The notes below the pieces were generated by a model. It was not told the DNA's origin. It saw only the letters and a list, made by a program, of their open reading frames with translations, and ran no database searches. A program made the translations under genes and the position numbers. A stretch of DNA of 64,000 bases from Calditrichota bacterium (lineage in GTDB: Bacteria; Calditrichota; Calditrichia; Calditrichales; Calditrichaceae): positions 1 to 64,000 of the forward strand of contig JAADIP010000092.1 of NCBI GenBank assembly GCA_013151275.1, given 5' to 3'. Numbering within the stretch: the first letter of the stretch is position 1; every line of letters begins with the position of its first letter. This document shows positions 1-7,865 of this stretch, piece after piece.

Positions 1-482
1 CCCTTTAGGGGCTTGCACACACATTGTGAAGCAGGAGATTTTCTTCTTTTTTAAAATTTAATTCTCGATAACATTTTGAAATCAGAAAAATTAATCCGCT
101 CATGCCGCAACCCAAAAGACAATAAAATCTTATTTACTGATTCTTTCTTAGCGACCTTTGTGCATCCTTTGAGAACTCTGTGGTTTACTCCCTCCTCTCA
201 AACCAAACTGAAATCGAATAACTAAAAAAGATTTCTCTAAAAAACAAAAACTAAATTTTTATTACTAATTCCCCTTTGCGCCTCCTTTGCGAACTCTGCG
301 GTTTATCCCCTCTCAAACTAAATGGAAAACAAATAATAAAAAAAGCGGCGCGTAATATTGAATTTCTGAAGTTTTATTAAGGAAAGAAAAATAAGGAAAT
401 CGCTAAAACTACTCTTCGGATTGTGTTAAAATCAAATACTCAAATTTAATTTTTCTCCGGGAATAACCATCCAAAAACACCG
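1..482. other. Non-coding end of the flagellar operon
   Basis: No credible gene is visible. The stretch is AT-rich, holds a pair of diverged direct repeats (see 155-328) and follows the stop codon of fliO. I see no strong hairpin with a T-run immediately after fliO. Its presence means the operon stops at fliO instead of continuing into fliP-fliQ-fliR, at least within this window. Confidence 0.6.
155..328. repeat. Two diverged direct repeats of about 56 nt
   Basis: Copy 1 (about 155-213) and copy 2 (about 273-328) share the core CTTTG-GC-TCCTTTG-GAACTCTG-GGTTTA followed by a C/T-rich stretch ending in CTCTCAAAC. Similar wording recurs as a non-coding dispersed repeat in many unrelated bacterial genomes; this is from memory, not a search. 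No coding function is proposed. Confidence 0.6.
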
Positions 483-974
483 CTATCCCCCTTTGCGTAT
501 CTTCTCGAAAAAATTTCCGAACTTAGGTAAAACCGCGTCGTTCGTCTGCCCCGCCTCTTCCTCCGTAACCGGTCCCAAACGATCGATCAGATTAATATTT
601 TGATCCGTAACCCCCAAAAGATATTTTTGACCGTCAATATTAACTATCCACACACTATGCTTGGAAGTAAGATAGGTTTTGCTCAACACCTTAACTTTAC
701 CTTTTGATGCCCCGTTCGATCCGAATTGGAGTTTACGCATGCCTTTTAACGCAAAATATAAAACCGCCAGCAAAATAAAGGTAGCCGCCAACAACTTCAG
801 ATAGTGCCCGGTTAGCGAAGGCGCATCAACCTGCGCCTGATTCAAAGAAAGAGTTGTATTTGTTTTTAATGCCGTGCTATCGAATATCGCAGCGGTTGAA
901 TCTGCCCGACCGTTTACCGCTAAACCCAACATTAGCAGAAACACCCATTGAATTACTATCGCTTTTTTGTTCAA
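483..974 (-). CDS. fliO: Flagellar biosynthesis protein FliO
   Basis: FliO is a small membrane protein that assists assembly of the FliP export-gate complex. The 163-residue product has an N-terminal signal-like hydrophobic segment (about 6-22) and a transmembrane helix at about 56-75. A cytoplasmic tail follows with the family pattern of a basic patch (KGKVKVLSKTYL), then HSVWIVNIDGQKYLLGVT and a NLIDRL-type end. The start appears to be TTG at 974, with a GGGAG ribosome site 9 nt upstream; no better ATG is near. It is the last gene of the motA-fliO segment. The usual next gene, fliP, is missing here. Confidence 0.85.
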   Translation of the reverse strand: MNKKAIVIQWVFLLMLGLAVNGRADSTAAIFDSTALKTNTTLSLNQAQVDAPSLTGHYLKLLAATFILLAVLYFALKGMRKLQFGSNGASKGKVKVLSKTYLTSKHSVWIVNIDGQKYLLGVTDQNINLIDRLGPVTEEEAGQTNDAVLPKFGNFFEKIRKGG

Positions 975-1037
975 ATCACAAGGCTCCCTTGTCGTTTAAC
1001 CCGTTAAACTTACAAAAAAAGCTGCACCCAAAAAAAA

Positions 1038-1952
1038 TTACGTTAACGTTTTAAGACGATCTCTGGCGCTGATCAACTGAGTAATACGAATCCCGAATTT
1101 ATCGTCGATAACAACTACCTCTCCCTCAGCAAATTTCCTGCCGTTAACCAGAATGTCCAGCGGTTCGCCTGCCGATTTCTGAAATTCGACAATCGATCCT
1201 TTTCCCAATTTCAATAATTCCGAGACAAGCATGGACTTCCGGTCTAACTCCACGGTAATCTCCAGGTCCACATCAAGCAGCATCTCAATGTTACGATTAC
1301 CTTCGTAAGCCTCACCGTTTCCGCCCAGACTTCCGAATTCCGCGGGTTCAACGTTTACATGGGTCATGGCTTCCGCCGGAATCGTGTCGCTCGTTCCGTT
1401 GTCGCCCTCTTCTTCGATATTCCATAAATCGTTCCAGACAATATGCTCTAAAAAGAACGTTTGACCTTCGCTCTCCAGTTTTATTTTAGCTTGCGCGCCG
1501 TGAAACTGCTTTTGACTGTCAAGAGCGTCCTGCGGCTTTTCAACCAATCCCGCTTGTAAATTTTCGATGTGAAAACGGGCTTTATCGTCCGGAATTGACA
1601 TGCGAACCTGACCCAGAATCTGATTAAATATTTCCTTGAGACTGTCCAGATGATTTTCATCGATTTGAGACACCGGATCTTCATTAATCATCCAGGCATA
1701 AGCGGACAACACAAAATCGTCAGGGAAAAGAATCAGATGATAAACCTGATGAGGACCGTCCCCCGATTGAAACATCAGGGCAATTTTAGGAAAAGCAACC
1801 GACGATAACGATCGGGAAACATCGGTAGTCTCTTCTATCTGTTCGGTAATCATAACGGGTCTTTGAAACAGGTCTGACAGGCTCTTGGTCAGTATCGGAC
1901 GTAATTCGTCAATTTGCGCCTGATAATTATCCTTTAATTGGTTACTCTTCAT
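1038..1952 (-). CDS. fliN: Flagellar motor switch protein FliN with CheC-like N-terminal domain (FliY type)
   Basis: Forms the C-ring with FliG and FliM. The C-terminal 80 residues are a SpoA/FliN domain (LDVDLEITVELDR through GIRITQLISARDRL). The N-terminal 200 residues are not found in short FliN but look like the CheC/FliY domain. D103, E107 and N110 fit the phosphatase signature D/S-x3-E-x2-N, although the proline usually about 23 residues later is not in place. The ATG at 1952 is chosen over 1982 because GGAAGGAG lies correctly before it. It overlaps the fliM stop by 11 nt, so the two are probably translationally coupled. Possible CheY-P dephosphorylation at the switch is inference. Confidence 0.88.
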   Translation of the reverse strand: MKSNQLKDNYQAQIDELRPILTKSLSDLFQRPVMITEQIEETTDVSRSLSSVAFPKIALMFQSGDGPHQVYHLILFPDDFVLSAYAWMINEDPVSQIDENHLDSLKEIFNQILGQVRMSIPDDKARFHIENLQAGLVEKPQDALDSQKQFHGAQAKIKLESEGQTFFLEHIVWNDLWNIEEEGDNGTSDTIPAEAMTHVNVEPAEFGSLGGNGEAYEGNRNIEMLLDVDLEITVELDRKSMLVSELLKLGKGSIVEFQKSAGEPLDILVNGRKFAEGEVVVIDDKFGIRITQLISARDRLKTLT

Positions 1953-2928
1953 AATTTTTATCTCCTTCCACAATGGATTCAATTCGTAAGGCTAATCGCT
2001 TTTTACGCAATCCTATCACGGCGTTGAACGCGTGCTTTTTATTAACATAAACCGGGAGCAGATGATCCGTCCTGTTCTTAAGTTGAATTACATCGCCCAC
2101 CTGTAAATTTAAAAAATCTTTCACCGAAATTTTGGTTTTCCCGAGCATTACGCTCAAATTAGCCGGCGTCAGCAGCAGGTTTTCTTCAATCAAATTTCTT
2201 TCTTCCTCCGAAGATTCCTGAGAACCGAAAAGAATACGTTCCTGAACTTCGGGAGAAGAGACAATATTGGATATCCACATGTACGGATAACAAATATTCA
2301 TCAGCGTCGAGTGTCCGTGAATTTTTATTTCCATGGAAACCACCACCACCGGCTCCGATGAAGGAACAATCTGAACAAACTCGGGATTGCTTTCAAAACG
2401 TTCGACGGTGGTATTAAACTGCGTAATTTGTCCCCAGTTTTTGGAGAGCTCGACAACCAGACGATCAATTACCCGGCTCATAACTTTTTGTTCGATAATT
2501 GAAATCGGACGAGCCTCGGTAACGGGACTGCCCGGACCGCCGAATAGCCGTTCCACAATAAAAATGGCTAATTGCGGATTCATCTCCAAAACAAAATAGG
2601 ATGACGGATTATCCGGCTTGCAAACATAAATGCAACTCGGCGGCGCAATCGACATCACGAATTCCGAATACATGATCTGATCTATCGCCAAAAGATTCAT
2701 TTCCACAATCATCCGCAACTGCGCCGAAAGAAAAACACCAAAGTTTCTGCAAATTCCCTCATGAATGGTTTCCAGTAAACGCATCTGCTCCTTGGAAACC
2801 AGATTGGGATGTTTGAAATCGTATAACGAAATCTTTTGTCTGGGTTTTTCTTCTACTTCCTCAAAAGATTCACCCGAAACATTCGAAAGCAGCGCATCAA
2901 TCTCTTCCTGAGATAGAATTTTAGCCAT
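1942..2928 (-). CDS. fliM: Flagellar motor switch protein FliM
   Basis: C-ring protein that receives phospho-CheY and controls rotation sense. The 328-residue product begins with the conserved CheY-binding peptide (ILSQEEIDALL, residues 4-14). The middle FliM domain follows (LRMIVEMNLLAIDQIMYSEF onward) with a GGPG motif near 153. A C-terminal SpoA domain (about 250-320) includes VGDVIQLKNRTDHLLPVYVN. Length and order match the family. It lies between fliL and fliN with very short gaps. Confidence 0.97.
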   Translation of the reverse strand: MAKILSQEEIDALLSNVSGESFEEVEEKPRQKISLYDFKHPNLVSKEQMRLLETIHEGICRNFGVFLSAQLRMIVEMNLLAIDQIMYSEFVMSIAPPSCIYVCKPDNPSSYFVLEMNPQLAIFIVERLFGGPGSPVTEARPISIIEQKVMSRVIDRLVVELSKNWGQITQFNTTVERFESNPEFVQIVPSSEPVVVVSMEIKIHGHSTLMNICYPYMWISNIVSSPEVQERILFGSQESSEEERNLIEENLLLTPANLSVMLGKTKISVKDFLNLQVGDVIQLKNRTDHLLPVYVNKKHAFNAVIGLRKKRLALRIESIVEGDKNYEE

Positions 2929-2938
2929 TATACTATCC

Positions 2939-3469
2939 TTATTCTAAAACAAACCGTGTAAAGTACAGATTCTTAACCACATCTTTTCCGATAATTTCAT
3001 TCACCCGCTGACTCATATCATATTTCATTTTTTGAATGTCTAACTCAATGGTTAGTTGAGCCACCGTCCGCGATCGCAGATAATCCAGAAATTGATCGAC
3101 GATGATGGGTCGATAACGTTCCAGTTCCTTTTTATCGCTCTCGTTTTCAACCTCAAGCGCAACCTCAAACACGGCAAAACGCCGACCGTAACTGTCTTTT
3201 GGATTGACGGTAAGATCGGAAATCGTAAAAATCACCCCTAATTCATCCTTCTCCTTCTTTTCCTTCTTCACCTCTGCCTTTGGTTCGCTCTTCTTAACTT
3301 TATCAGGCCAAACTCGCGGAACAATCACAAAATAAACCAAAGCCACGGCAACAACCAATTGAACTGCCAAAAGACCCATGATCAACATCCATTTTGTTCT
3401 GTTGGGTTTAGGCTCTTCCTGTTGCGGTTGATCATTCTCTTCTACCATCTCATTTGGCTTTTTATCCAT
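2939..3469 (-). CDS. fliL: Flagellar basal body-associated protein FliL
   Basis: FliL surrounds the stator and supports torque. The product has a charged cytoplasmic N-terminus, one transmembrane helix (about residues 29-48) and a lysine/glutamate-rich linker. The periplasmic domain carries typical features: FTISDLTVNPKDSYGRRFAVFEVALE and an ending NLYFTRFVLE. I place the start at the ATG at 3469, about 9 nt after GAGAGG; a TTG two codons upstream (3475) is also possible. Position between motB and fliM is the standard arrangement. Confidence 0.93.
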   Translation of the reverse strand: MDKKPNEMVEENDQPQQEEPKPNRTKWMLIMGLLAVQLVVAVALVYFVIVPRVWPDKVKKSEPKAEVKKEKKEKDELGVIFTISDLTVNPKDSYGRRFAVFEVALEVENESDKKELERYRPIIVDQFLDYLRSRTVAQLTIELDIQKMKYDMSQRVNEIIGKDVVKNLYFTRFVLE

Positions 3470-3486
3470 AGTCAACTACCTCTCCC

Positions 3487-4185
3487 TTAACGTTCATCAA
3501 ACCTGATATATATTTCTACTCGTCTATTTTTTGCCCGATTTTTAGGCGTTGTATTTGGAACCAACGGTCGGTACTCGCCATATCCCACCGCTGCCAGACG
3601 ACTTGCGCTTATGCCCTCAACATAATGGAAATAACGCACTACGCTCAAAGCGCGGTCTGTGGAAAGCTCCCAGTTTGTCGGATATTTTTCCGTGTGAATG
3701 GGAACATTATCCGTATGCCCTTCCACGTAAATCTCTTTAAAATCGTCCCGCGCCACGTCAGCAACCGCTTTTAATATGGGAAACGAGCTCGGTTTTAAAT
3801 CCGCTTTTCCCTGATCAAACAATATATTGTCTCCCAGACGGATATGAATGCCCATTCCGTCCATCTCGATATCTATCTGATCTTTTATATGCGACATTTC
3901 CAGTAATTTCTTAATCTTCTCGATCTTCTTTTCAACCTGATCTTTAAAATACTTGCTGCCTTCGTTACTTCTGCGCATCTTATTGTTAATCGAACTTTTC
4001 ATATTATCTAAAATTCCCAGCGCTCCTTTCATGGAGCTGACCGCCCCCTTAAACTTTTCCAGCTCAATGGTTGAGTACGATAATATCATGATAAAAAACA
4101 CCATTAACAGCGTAACCATGTCGCTGAAAGTGACCATCCAAAAAGGCGCGCCAAGTTTCTTGGTTTCAGGTTTTGCTCGTTTCAT
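3487..4185 (-). CDS. motB: Flagellar motor stator protein MotB
   Basis: Stator subunit anchored to peptidoglycan. The 232-residue protein has one N-terminal transmembrane helix with the proton- or sodium-binding aspartate at D22 (FSDMVTLLMVFF). A coiled linker precedes an OmpA-like domain from about 125, containing VEGHTDNVPI and NWELSTDRALSVVRYF, the peptidoglycan contact residues. The sequence around the aspartate resembles the MotS/PomB style, but coupling ion cannot be decided from this alone. Eleven nucleotides separate it from motA. Confidence 0.95.
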   Translation of the reverse strand: MKRAKPETKKLGAPFWMVTFSDMVTLLMVFFIMILSYSTIELEKFKGAVSSMKGALGILDNMKSSINNKMRRSNEGSKYFKDQVEKKIEKIKKLLEMSHIKDQIDIEMDGMGIHIRLGDNILFDQGKADLKPSSFPILKAVADVARDDFKEIYVEGHTDNVPIHTEKYPTNWELSTDRALSVVRYFHYVEGISASRLAAVGYGEYRPLVPNTTPKNRAKNRRVEIYIRFDER

Positions 4186-4196
4186 AACTGCTTATC

Positions 4197-4955
4197 TTAT
4201 TCCATTACTCTTTGTTTCGGAGCCAAAAAGTTCATCAGTTTTCTCTGAATCGTGTTCGGATGTTCGCCGAACTGAATCGATAACACCCCTTCGATAATCA
4301 TCTCTTTAACAATCACTTCCTCTTCCGATCGATTCTTCAGCTTACCGGCAATCGGCAAAAACACCAGATTTGCGGATAACGCTCCGTAAAATGTGGTAAT
4401 AAGTGCAATAGCCATACCGCCGCCGATCTGCGTCGGATCGTTTAAATTGGTTAACATGGCAATAAGACCGATTAAGGTACCGATCATTCCAAAAGCCGGA
4501 GAATATTCGCCGTAAGAAATAAAAATATCCTGCCCGCGCTTGTGACGCTCCATCAAATACGAAAGCTCGGTTTCCATAATATTCCGGATAAGCTCCGGTT
4601 CCGTGCCGTCAACTACCATCTCCATCCCCGAACGCAAAAAAGGATCACGAATATTATTAACTTCTTTATCAATAGCCAATAACCCCTCTTTTCTGGCTTT
4701 TTTGGAAAGCTGCACGATTTGATTGATTAAAGCCACATTATCGATTTTCTCACTAAAAAAGGCTTTGCGTACCACATCGATCACCCCAAGCACTTCCTTA
4801 AGCTGAAAACTGACCAACGTAGCTGCCGTAGCTCCGCCGATTACAACCATCATTGAAGGAACATGTACAAATATCGACGCATGCCCGCCCATGATGATTG
4901 TTGTCAGAACCAGACTAACACCCAAAACAATTCCGATGATTGTTGCTAAATCCAC
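4197..4955 (-). CDS. motA: Flagellar motor stator protein MotA
   Basis: Four-helix inner-membrane stator subunit that works with MotB to push FliG. Residues 1-50 hold two helices (TIIGIVLGVSLV and FVHVPSMMVVIGGATAATLVSF). The cytoplasmic loop includes KKARKEGLLAID and FLRSGMEMVVDGTEPELI. The last two helices (about 150-200) contain the conserved PAFGMIGTLIGLI and ALITTFYGALSANL. The start is a GTG at 4955 preceded by AGGAGAGG; the nearby ATG is out of frame. A hairpin between flgE and motA suggests this gene may be expressed partly apart from the upstream operon. Confidence 0.96.
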   Translation of the reverse strand: MDLATIIGIVLGVSLVLTTIIMGGHASIFVHVPSMMVVIGGATAATLVSFQLKEVLGVIDVVRKAFFSEKIDNVALINQIVQLSKKARKEGLLAIDKEVNNIRDPFLRSGMEMVVDGTEPELIRNIMETELSYLMERHKRGQDIFISYGEYSPAFGMIGTLIGLIAMLTNLNDPTQIGGGMAIALITTFYGALSANLVFLPIAGKLKNRSEEEVIVKEMIIEGVLSIQFGEHPNTIQRKLMNFLAPKQRVME

Positions 4956-5007
4956 CTCTTCATCCTCTCCTTATATTAATCACACCCCAACCCCGACAAG
5001 TTAAGGT

Positions 5008-5041
5008 TTAAAAGCAGGTCGGGATTTTAACCCCGACCCGC
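5008..5041 (-). terminator. Hairpin between flgE and motA, probable terminator or attenuator
   Basis: In the transcript, GCGGGTCGGGG and CCCGACCTGC can pair around a short A/T loop, followed directly by TTTTAAA. It lies in the 95-nt gap after the flgE stop, so it could end or attenuate hook-operon transcription before motA. The T-run is only four long. A further CCCCGAC copy lies just downstream, so alternative pairing is possible. Confidence 0.55.
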
Positions 5042-5050
5042 TATTTACGA

Positions 5051-6673
5051 TTAACGTTTGAGACGAATCAATTCATCTAACATTTGATCTGCCGTTGTAA
5101 TTACCCTGGCGCTGGCTTCAAAACCGCGCTGTGTCGTTATCATATCCGTAAATTCTTTTGAAACATCCACATTCGACATTTCCAACGACCCGGAGATGAT
5201 TGATGTCACCGATTTGTCATCTAATTCCACAACCTGCTCAGGACCCGAAGCCATACTGGTTTGATAAAGACCTTCGCCTAATTGCATCAATCCCGATTTG
5301 TTCGAAACCTGAGAAAGAGCAATTTTTGCCAGCGATACCTTTTCGCCGTTACTGAAAGTACCGTTAATAATGCCCTTTGTATCGATCGTTAAATTAACCA
5401 GACGTCCTACCGCCCGACCGTCTTGTTGTTTAACATTAATCGTTGAAAGTGAGTTAAACTGGGTTAATCCCATGCGCCCTTCTCCGCTTTCGGCGTGAAG
5501 ATCCACCGACATAATTTCCGCGCCCGTTTTAGGATCAAGCGAAAGTTGAGTCGCGCCGCCATCAAAAGTAAACGAAGTAAGCACCCCGGCTTCGTTAAAT
5601 GTGGCGCGACCGCTGCTGCCGCTCAGAATCTTTTCGTCGCCCGTCGTCTTTGCCACCCATGTCCATTCGCCGGCATTTGCCGTTTTGGTAAATTCCATAA
5701 TTATATTGTGGCTCGATCCCAAACTGTCGTAAACCACCACCGAGGTTTTGGCGGTTCCCGTTTCTCCCGGAATCGTGTTCACAAAATTGGCTAAATCGAT
5801 GCGACCGGTGCTGGCTGCTCCGTTGGTCAGACGGATGGAGGTCGAACTTGTACCGGCTTCGGCGTCGGTTAAAACGATTTTACCGTCTTTCATTGATGCG
5901 CTTGTGCCGGTAAAGGCGCCGTTGATCGCATCAAGAAGTTTTTGCAACGTATCGCCCGTGGAATAGGTATAAGTTGCCGTAACCGCAGTCCCGTCGGGAT
6001 TGGTGCCGCTGATTTCGATAGTGTCGCCGTCCGCTAACGGCGTGGCGATCTGATCCAGACTGTTAATGTCGGTCGTGGCGTCCGCGTTGGCGCCGCCAAC
6101 GGTCAATGCGCTTCCCAGTTCCCACTCTTCGGTGGTGGTCTTAAGTCCGGCGTTTAAATTTCCCGAAAGCCAGATATTCTTTGTTTGCTGGGCTTCGGAA
6201 ACCATGTTCATGTCTATGGAAATATCGCTCAGGTTTCCCGACCCGAATCCCAGCTCTTTGTTGGAATCGGAAATCATCCATCCCTGAACCGCAAGACCGC
6301 GATGATTAACCAGTTTTCCGTCGGCGTTAAAAAAGAACTGCCCGGCTCTGGTCAATACGCGGGTTTCACCGGCGTTCAGCACAAAAAAACCGTCGCCCTC
6401 GATGGCTAAATCGGTTAAAACGCCCGTTTGCTCCAGACTTCCCTGAGTGTAAATATTTTCGATGGATGTGGTTTTCATACCCAGTCCCACTTGCATCGGG
6501 TTGATGTAACTTGCTCCCGCCGGAGATAGCGTTTGACTTAACGCCTCGGCAAAATTCAACCTGCCGCTCTTAAATCCGATGGTATTGATATTTGCAATGT
6601 TATTGCCTATAACATCCATGCGCATCTGATGATTCTTCAATCCCGAAACACCTGCTAATAATGATCTTAACAT
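5051..6673 (-). CDS. flgE: Flagellar hook protein FlgE
   Basis: Builds the flexible hook. The N-terminal rod/hook motif is LLAGVSGLKNHQMRMDVIGN followed by NIANINTIGFKS. The FlgE-type D1/D2 body follows, with a flagellin-hook-IN2-like insert near 210-300 (GGANADATTDINSLDQIATP). The C-terminal helix SLEMSNVDVSKEFTDMITTQ is diagnostic. The ATG at 6673 is preferred to an in-frame ATG at 6736 because AAGGAGGG precedes it and conserved sequence begins there, giving 540 residues. It is the last gene before the motA hairpin. Confidence 0.95.
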   Translation of the reverse strand: MLRSLLAGVSGLKNHQMRMDVIGNNIANINTIGFKSGRLNFAEALSQTLSPAGASYINPMQVGLGMKTTSIENIYTQGSLEQTGVLTDLAIEGDGFFVLNAGETRVLTRAGQFFFNADGKLVNHRGLAVQGWMISDSNKELGFGSGNLSDISIDMNMVSEAQQTKNIWLSGNLNAGLKTTTEEWELGSALTVGGANADATTDINSLDQIATPLADGDTIEISGTNPDGTAVTATYTYSTGDTLQKLLDAINGAFTGTSASMKDGKIVLTDAEAGTSSTSIRLTNGAASTGRIDLANFVNTIPGETGTAKTSVVVYDSLGSSHNIIMEFTKTANAGEWTWVAKTTGDEKILSGSSGRATFNEAGVLTSFTFDGGATQLSLDPKTGAEIMSVDLHAESGEGRMGLTQFNSLSTINVKQQDGRAVGRLVNLTIDTKGIINGTFSNGEKVSLAKIALSQVSNKSGLMQLGEGLYQTSMASGPEQVVELDDKSVTSIISGSLEMSNVDVSKEFTDMITTQRGFEASARVITTADQMLDELIRLKR

Positions 6674-6760
6674 AATTTTACCCTCCTTAGTTTTAAATCC
6701 GCTTCGATCATTCGACGGATTGAGGGCTCCCTTCAAAAGGTCCAGCCCTGCGTCTCTTAT

Positions 6761-7156
6761 TTAAACAATTGCTAAACTGTCAATGTTAGTAAAAATCCGT
6801 TCATTACTTTGCGCCTGATCGATGGCTGTAACCACCGTTCGATTCCTGACGCTGACCACAAAAGCCCTGTCGTCCATTAAAATCACAGAGTTTTGCGCGC
6901 CTTTAGCCTTTAATTGTTGAACGCCCTGTTGCAGGCGCTGCAAATCAATTTCCGAAAGCGAAAGCGAACGATTCTCCATCCTCTTTAAGGCATGGGCGGA
7001 AAACCTTAGCTCGCCAGTTTCGTTCAAACTCTTTTGCAAAAGCGAACCAAAAGCAACACTCTTTGCCTTTTTTGCCGAAGACGACCCGCCCTGATTTACC
7101 TTTTGAGGTTGAATGGGCTTCAGGCTTTGATTGAGTTGTAATTCGCCTACTTTCAT
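6761..7156 (-). CDS. Conserved flagellar operon protein (TIGR02530/Flg_new type)
   Basis: A 131-residue protein matching the small conserved family usually found between flgD and flgE. The key block is LRFSAHALKRMENRSLSLSE, then a helix, then NSVILMDDRAFVVSVRNRTV and a final TNIDSL. The family has no firmly assigned function; location suggests a role in hook formation. The N-terminal 45 residues are polar and likely disordered. The start ATG at 7156 follows GAGGAAAG. Confidence 0.85.
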   Translation of the reverse strand: MKVGELQLNQSLKPIQPQKVNQGGSSSAKKAKSVAFGSLLQKSLNETGELRFSAHALKRMENRSLSLSEIDLQRLQQGVQQLKAKGAQNSVILMDDRAFVVSVRNRTVVTAIDQAQSNERIFTNIDSLAIV

Positions 7157-7171
7157 AATTCTTTCCTCGTC

Positions 7172-7852
7172 TTAGCCGATTTGAACAATATCGCCAAAAA
7201 CAACTTCCTTGCCGTTTACAATCAAAACAGGCTGCCCCTGAACATACCGAACTGCGGATACGATTCCGCGGCTAAAGGTCTGAACGTTTACGGAATTCTC
7301 CTCGCCGTCGGTTGCAATCACCTTAAAATGATAGTTCCCGCCCGACAAAGAATTTCCGTCGTCATCTTTACCGTCCCAGTCAATGGTCTGTCGTCCGCTG
7401 CTTAACTGATTTACCTCGATGGTTCGCACCAGCTTGTCGTTGTCATCGTAAATTTCGATGCTGACCTTTTTAGCGTCCGCTCCCAATTCAAAGGTAACCG
7501 GAACCGACTCTCCGCTTAAAAGAGACAGCGTATCGCCGTAAGACATTACCTCTTTCCCGATAAAATTGGTAGCCATGGTATTGTGAATGGTTTGCGCCAA
7601 AAGCATGTCGGTATCCATTCCCTGCTGCAAAGTCTGATCAATGCTCATCAAACGCTCCAGCGAACTGAACTGGGCTAATTGCGCGGCAAAGTCCTGACTT
7701 TTCATGGGCGACATGGGATCCTGATTTTGCAACTGGGTGACCAGAATCTGCAAAAATTGATATTTGCCCATCTCCGCGTTGTTTACGGATCCCGGTAACT
7801 GTCCGTTTTGATAAGTACTTCCCGATGATACGGAATTAATGAAATCTCCCAT
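7172..7852 (-). CDS. flgD: Flagellar hook capping protein FlgD
   Basis: Scaffold for hook polymerisation. Residues 25-75 have the N-terminal signature MGKYQFLQILVTQLQNQDPM, with SQDFAAQLAQFSSLERL just after. Residues 115-190 form a FlgD Ig-like domain (VRTIEVNQLSSGRQTIDWDG then GNSLSGGNYHF). The product has the usual length (226 residues). It sits between fliK and the small hook-operon gene, as in many flagellar operons. SD GGAGAAA precedes ATG at 7852. Confidence 0.95.
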   Translation of the reverse strand: MGDFINSVSSGSTYQNGQLPGSVNNAEMGKYQFLQILVTQLQNQDPMSPMKSQDFAAQLAQFSSLERLMSIDQTLQQGMDTDMLLAQTIHNTMATNFIGKEVMSYGDTLSLLSGESVPVTFELGADAKKVSIEIYDDNDKLVRTIEVNQLSSGRQTIDWDGKDDDGNSLSGGNYHFKVIATDGEENSVNVQTFSRGIVSAVRYVQGQPVLIVNGKEVVFGDIVQIG

Positions 7853-7865
7853 TATTCTTTTTCTC

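Noticed and set aside
1-482. CRISPR array
   Set aside because: The two similar copies are diverged, of about 56 nt and separated by about 60 nt of AT-rich DNA, with no regular short repeats and no cas genes in the window.
5495-5794. 99-codon plus-strand frame inside flgE
   Set aside because: It lies antisense to a clearly conserved gene and shows no family features; a shadow frame.
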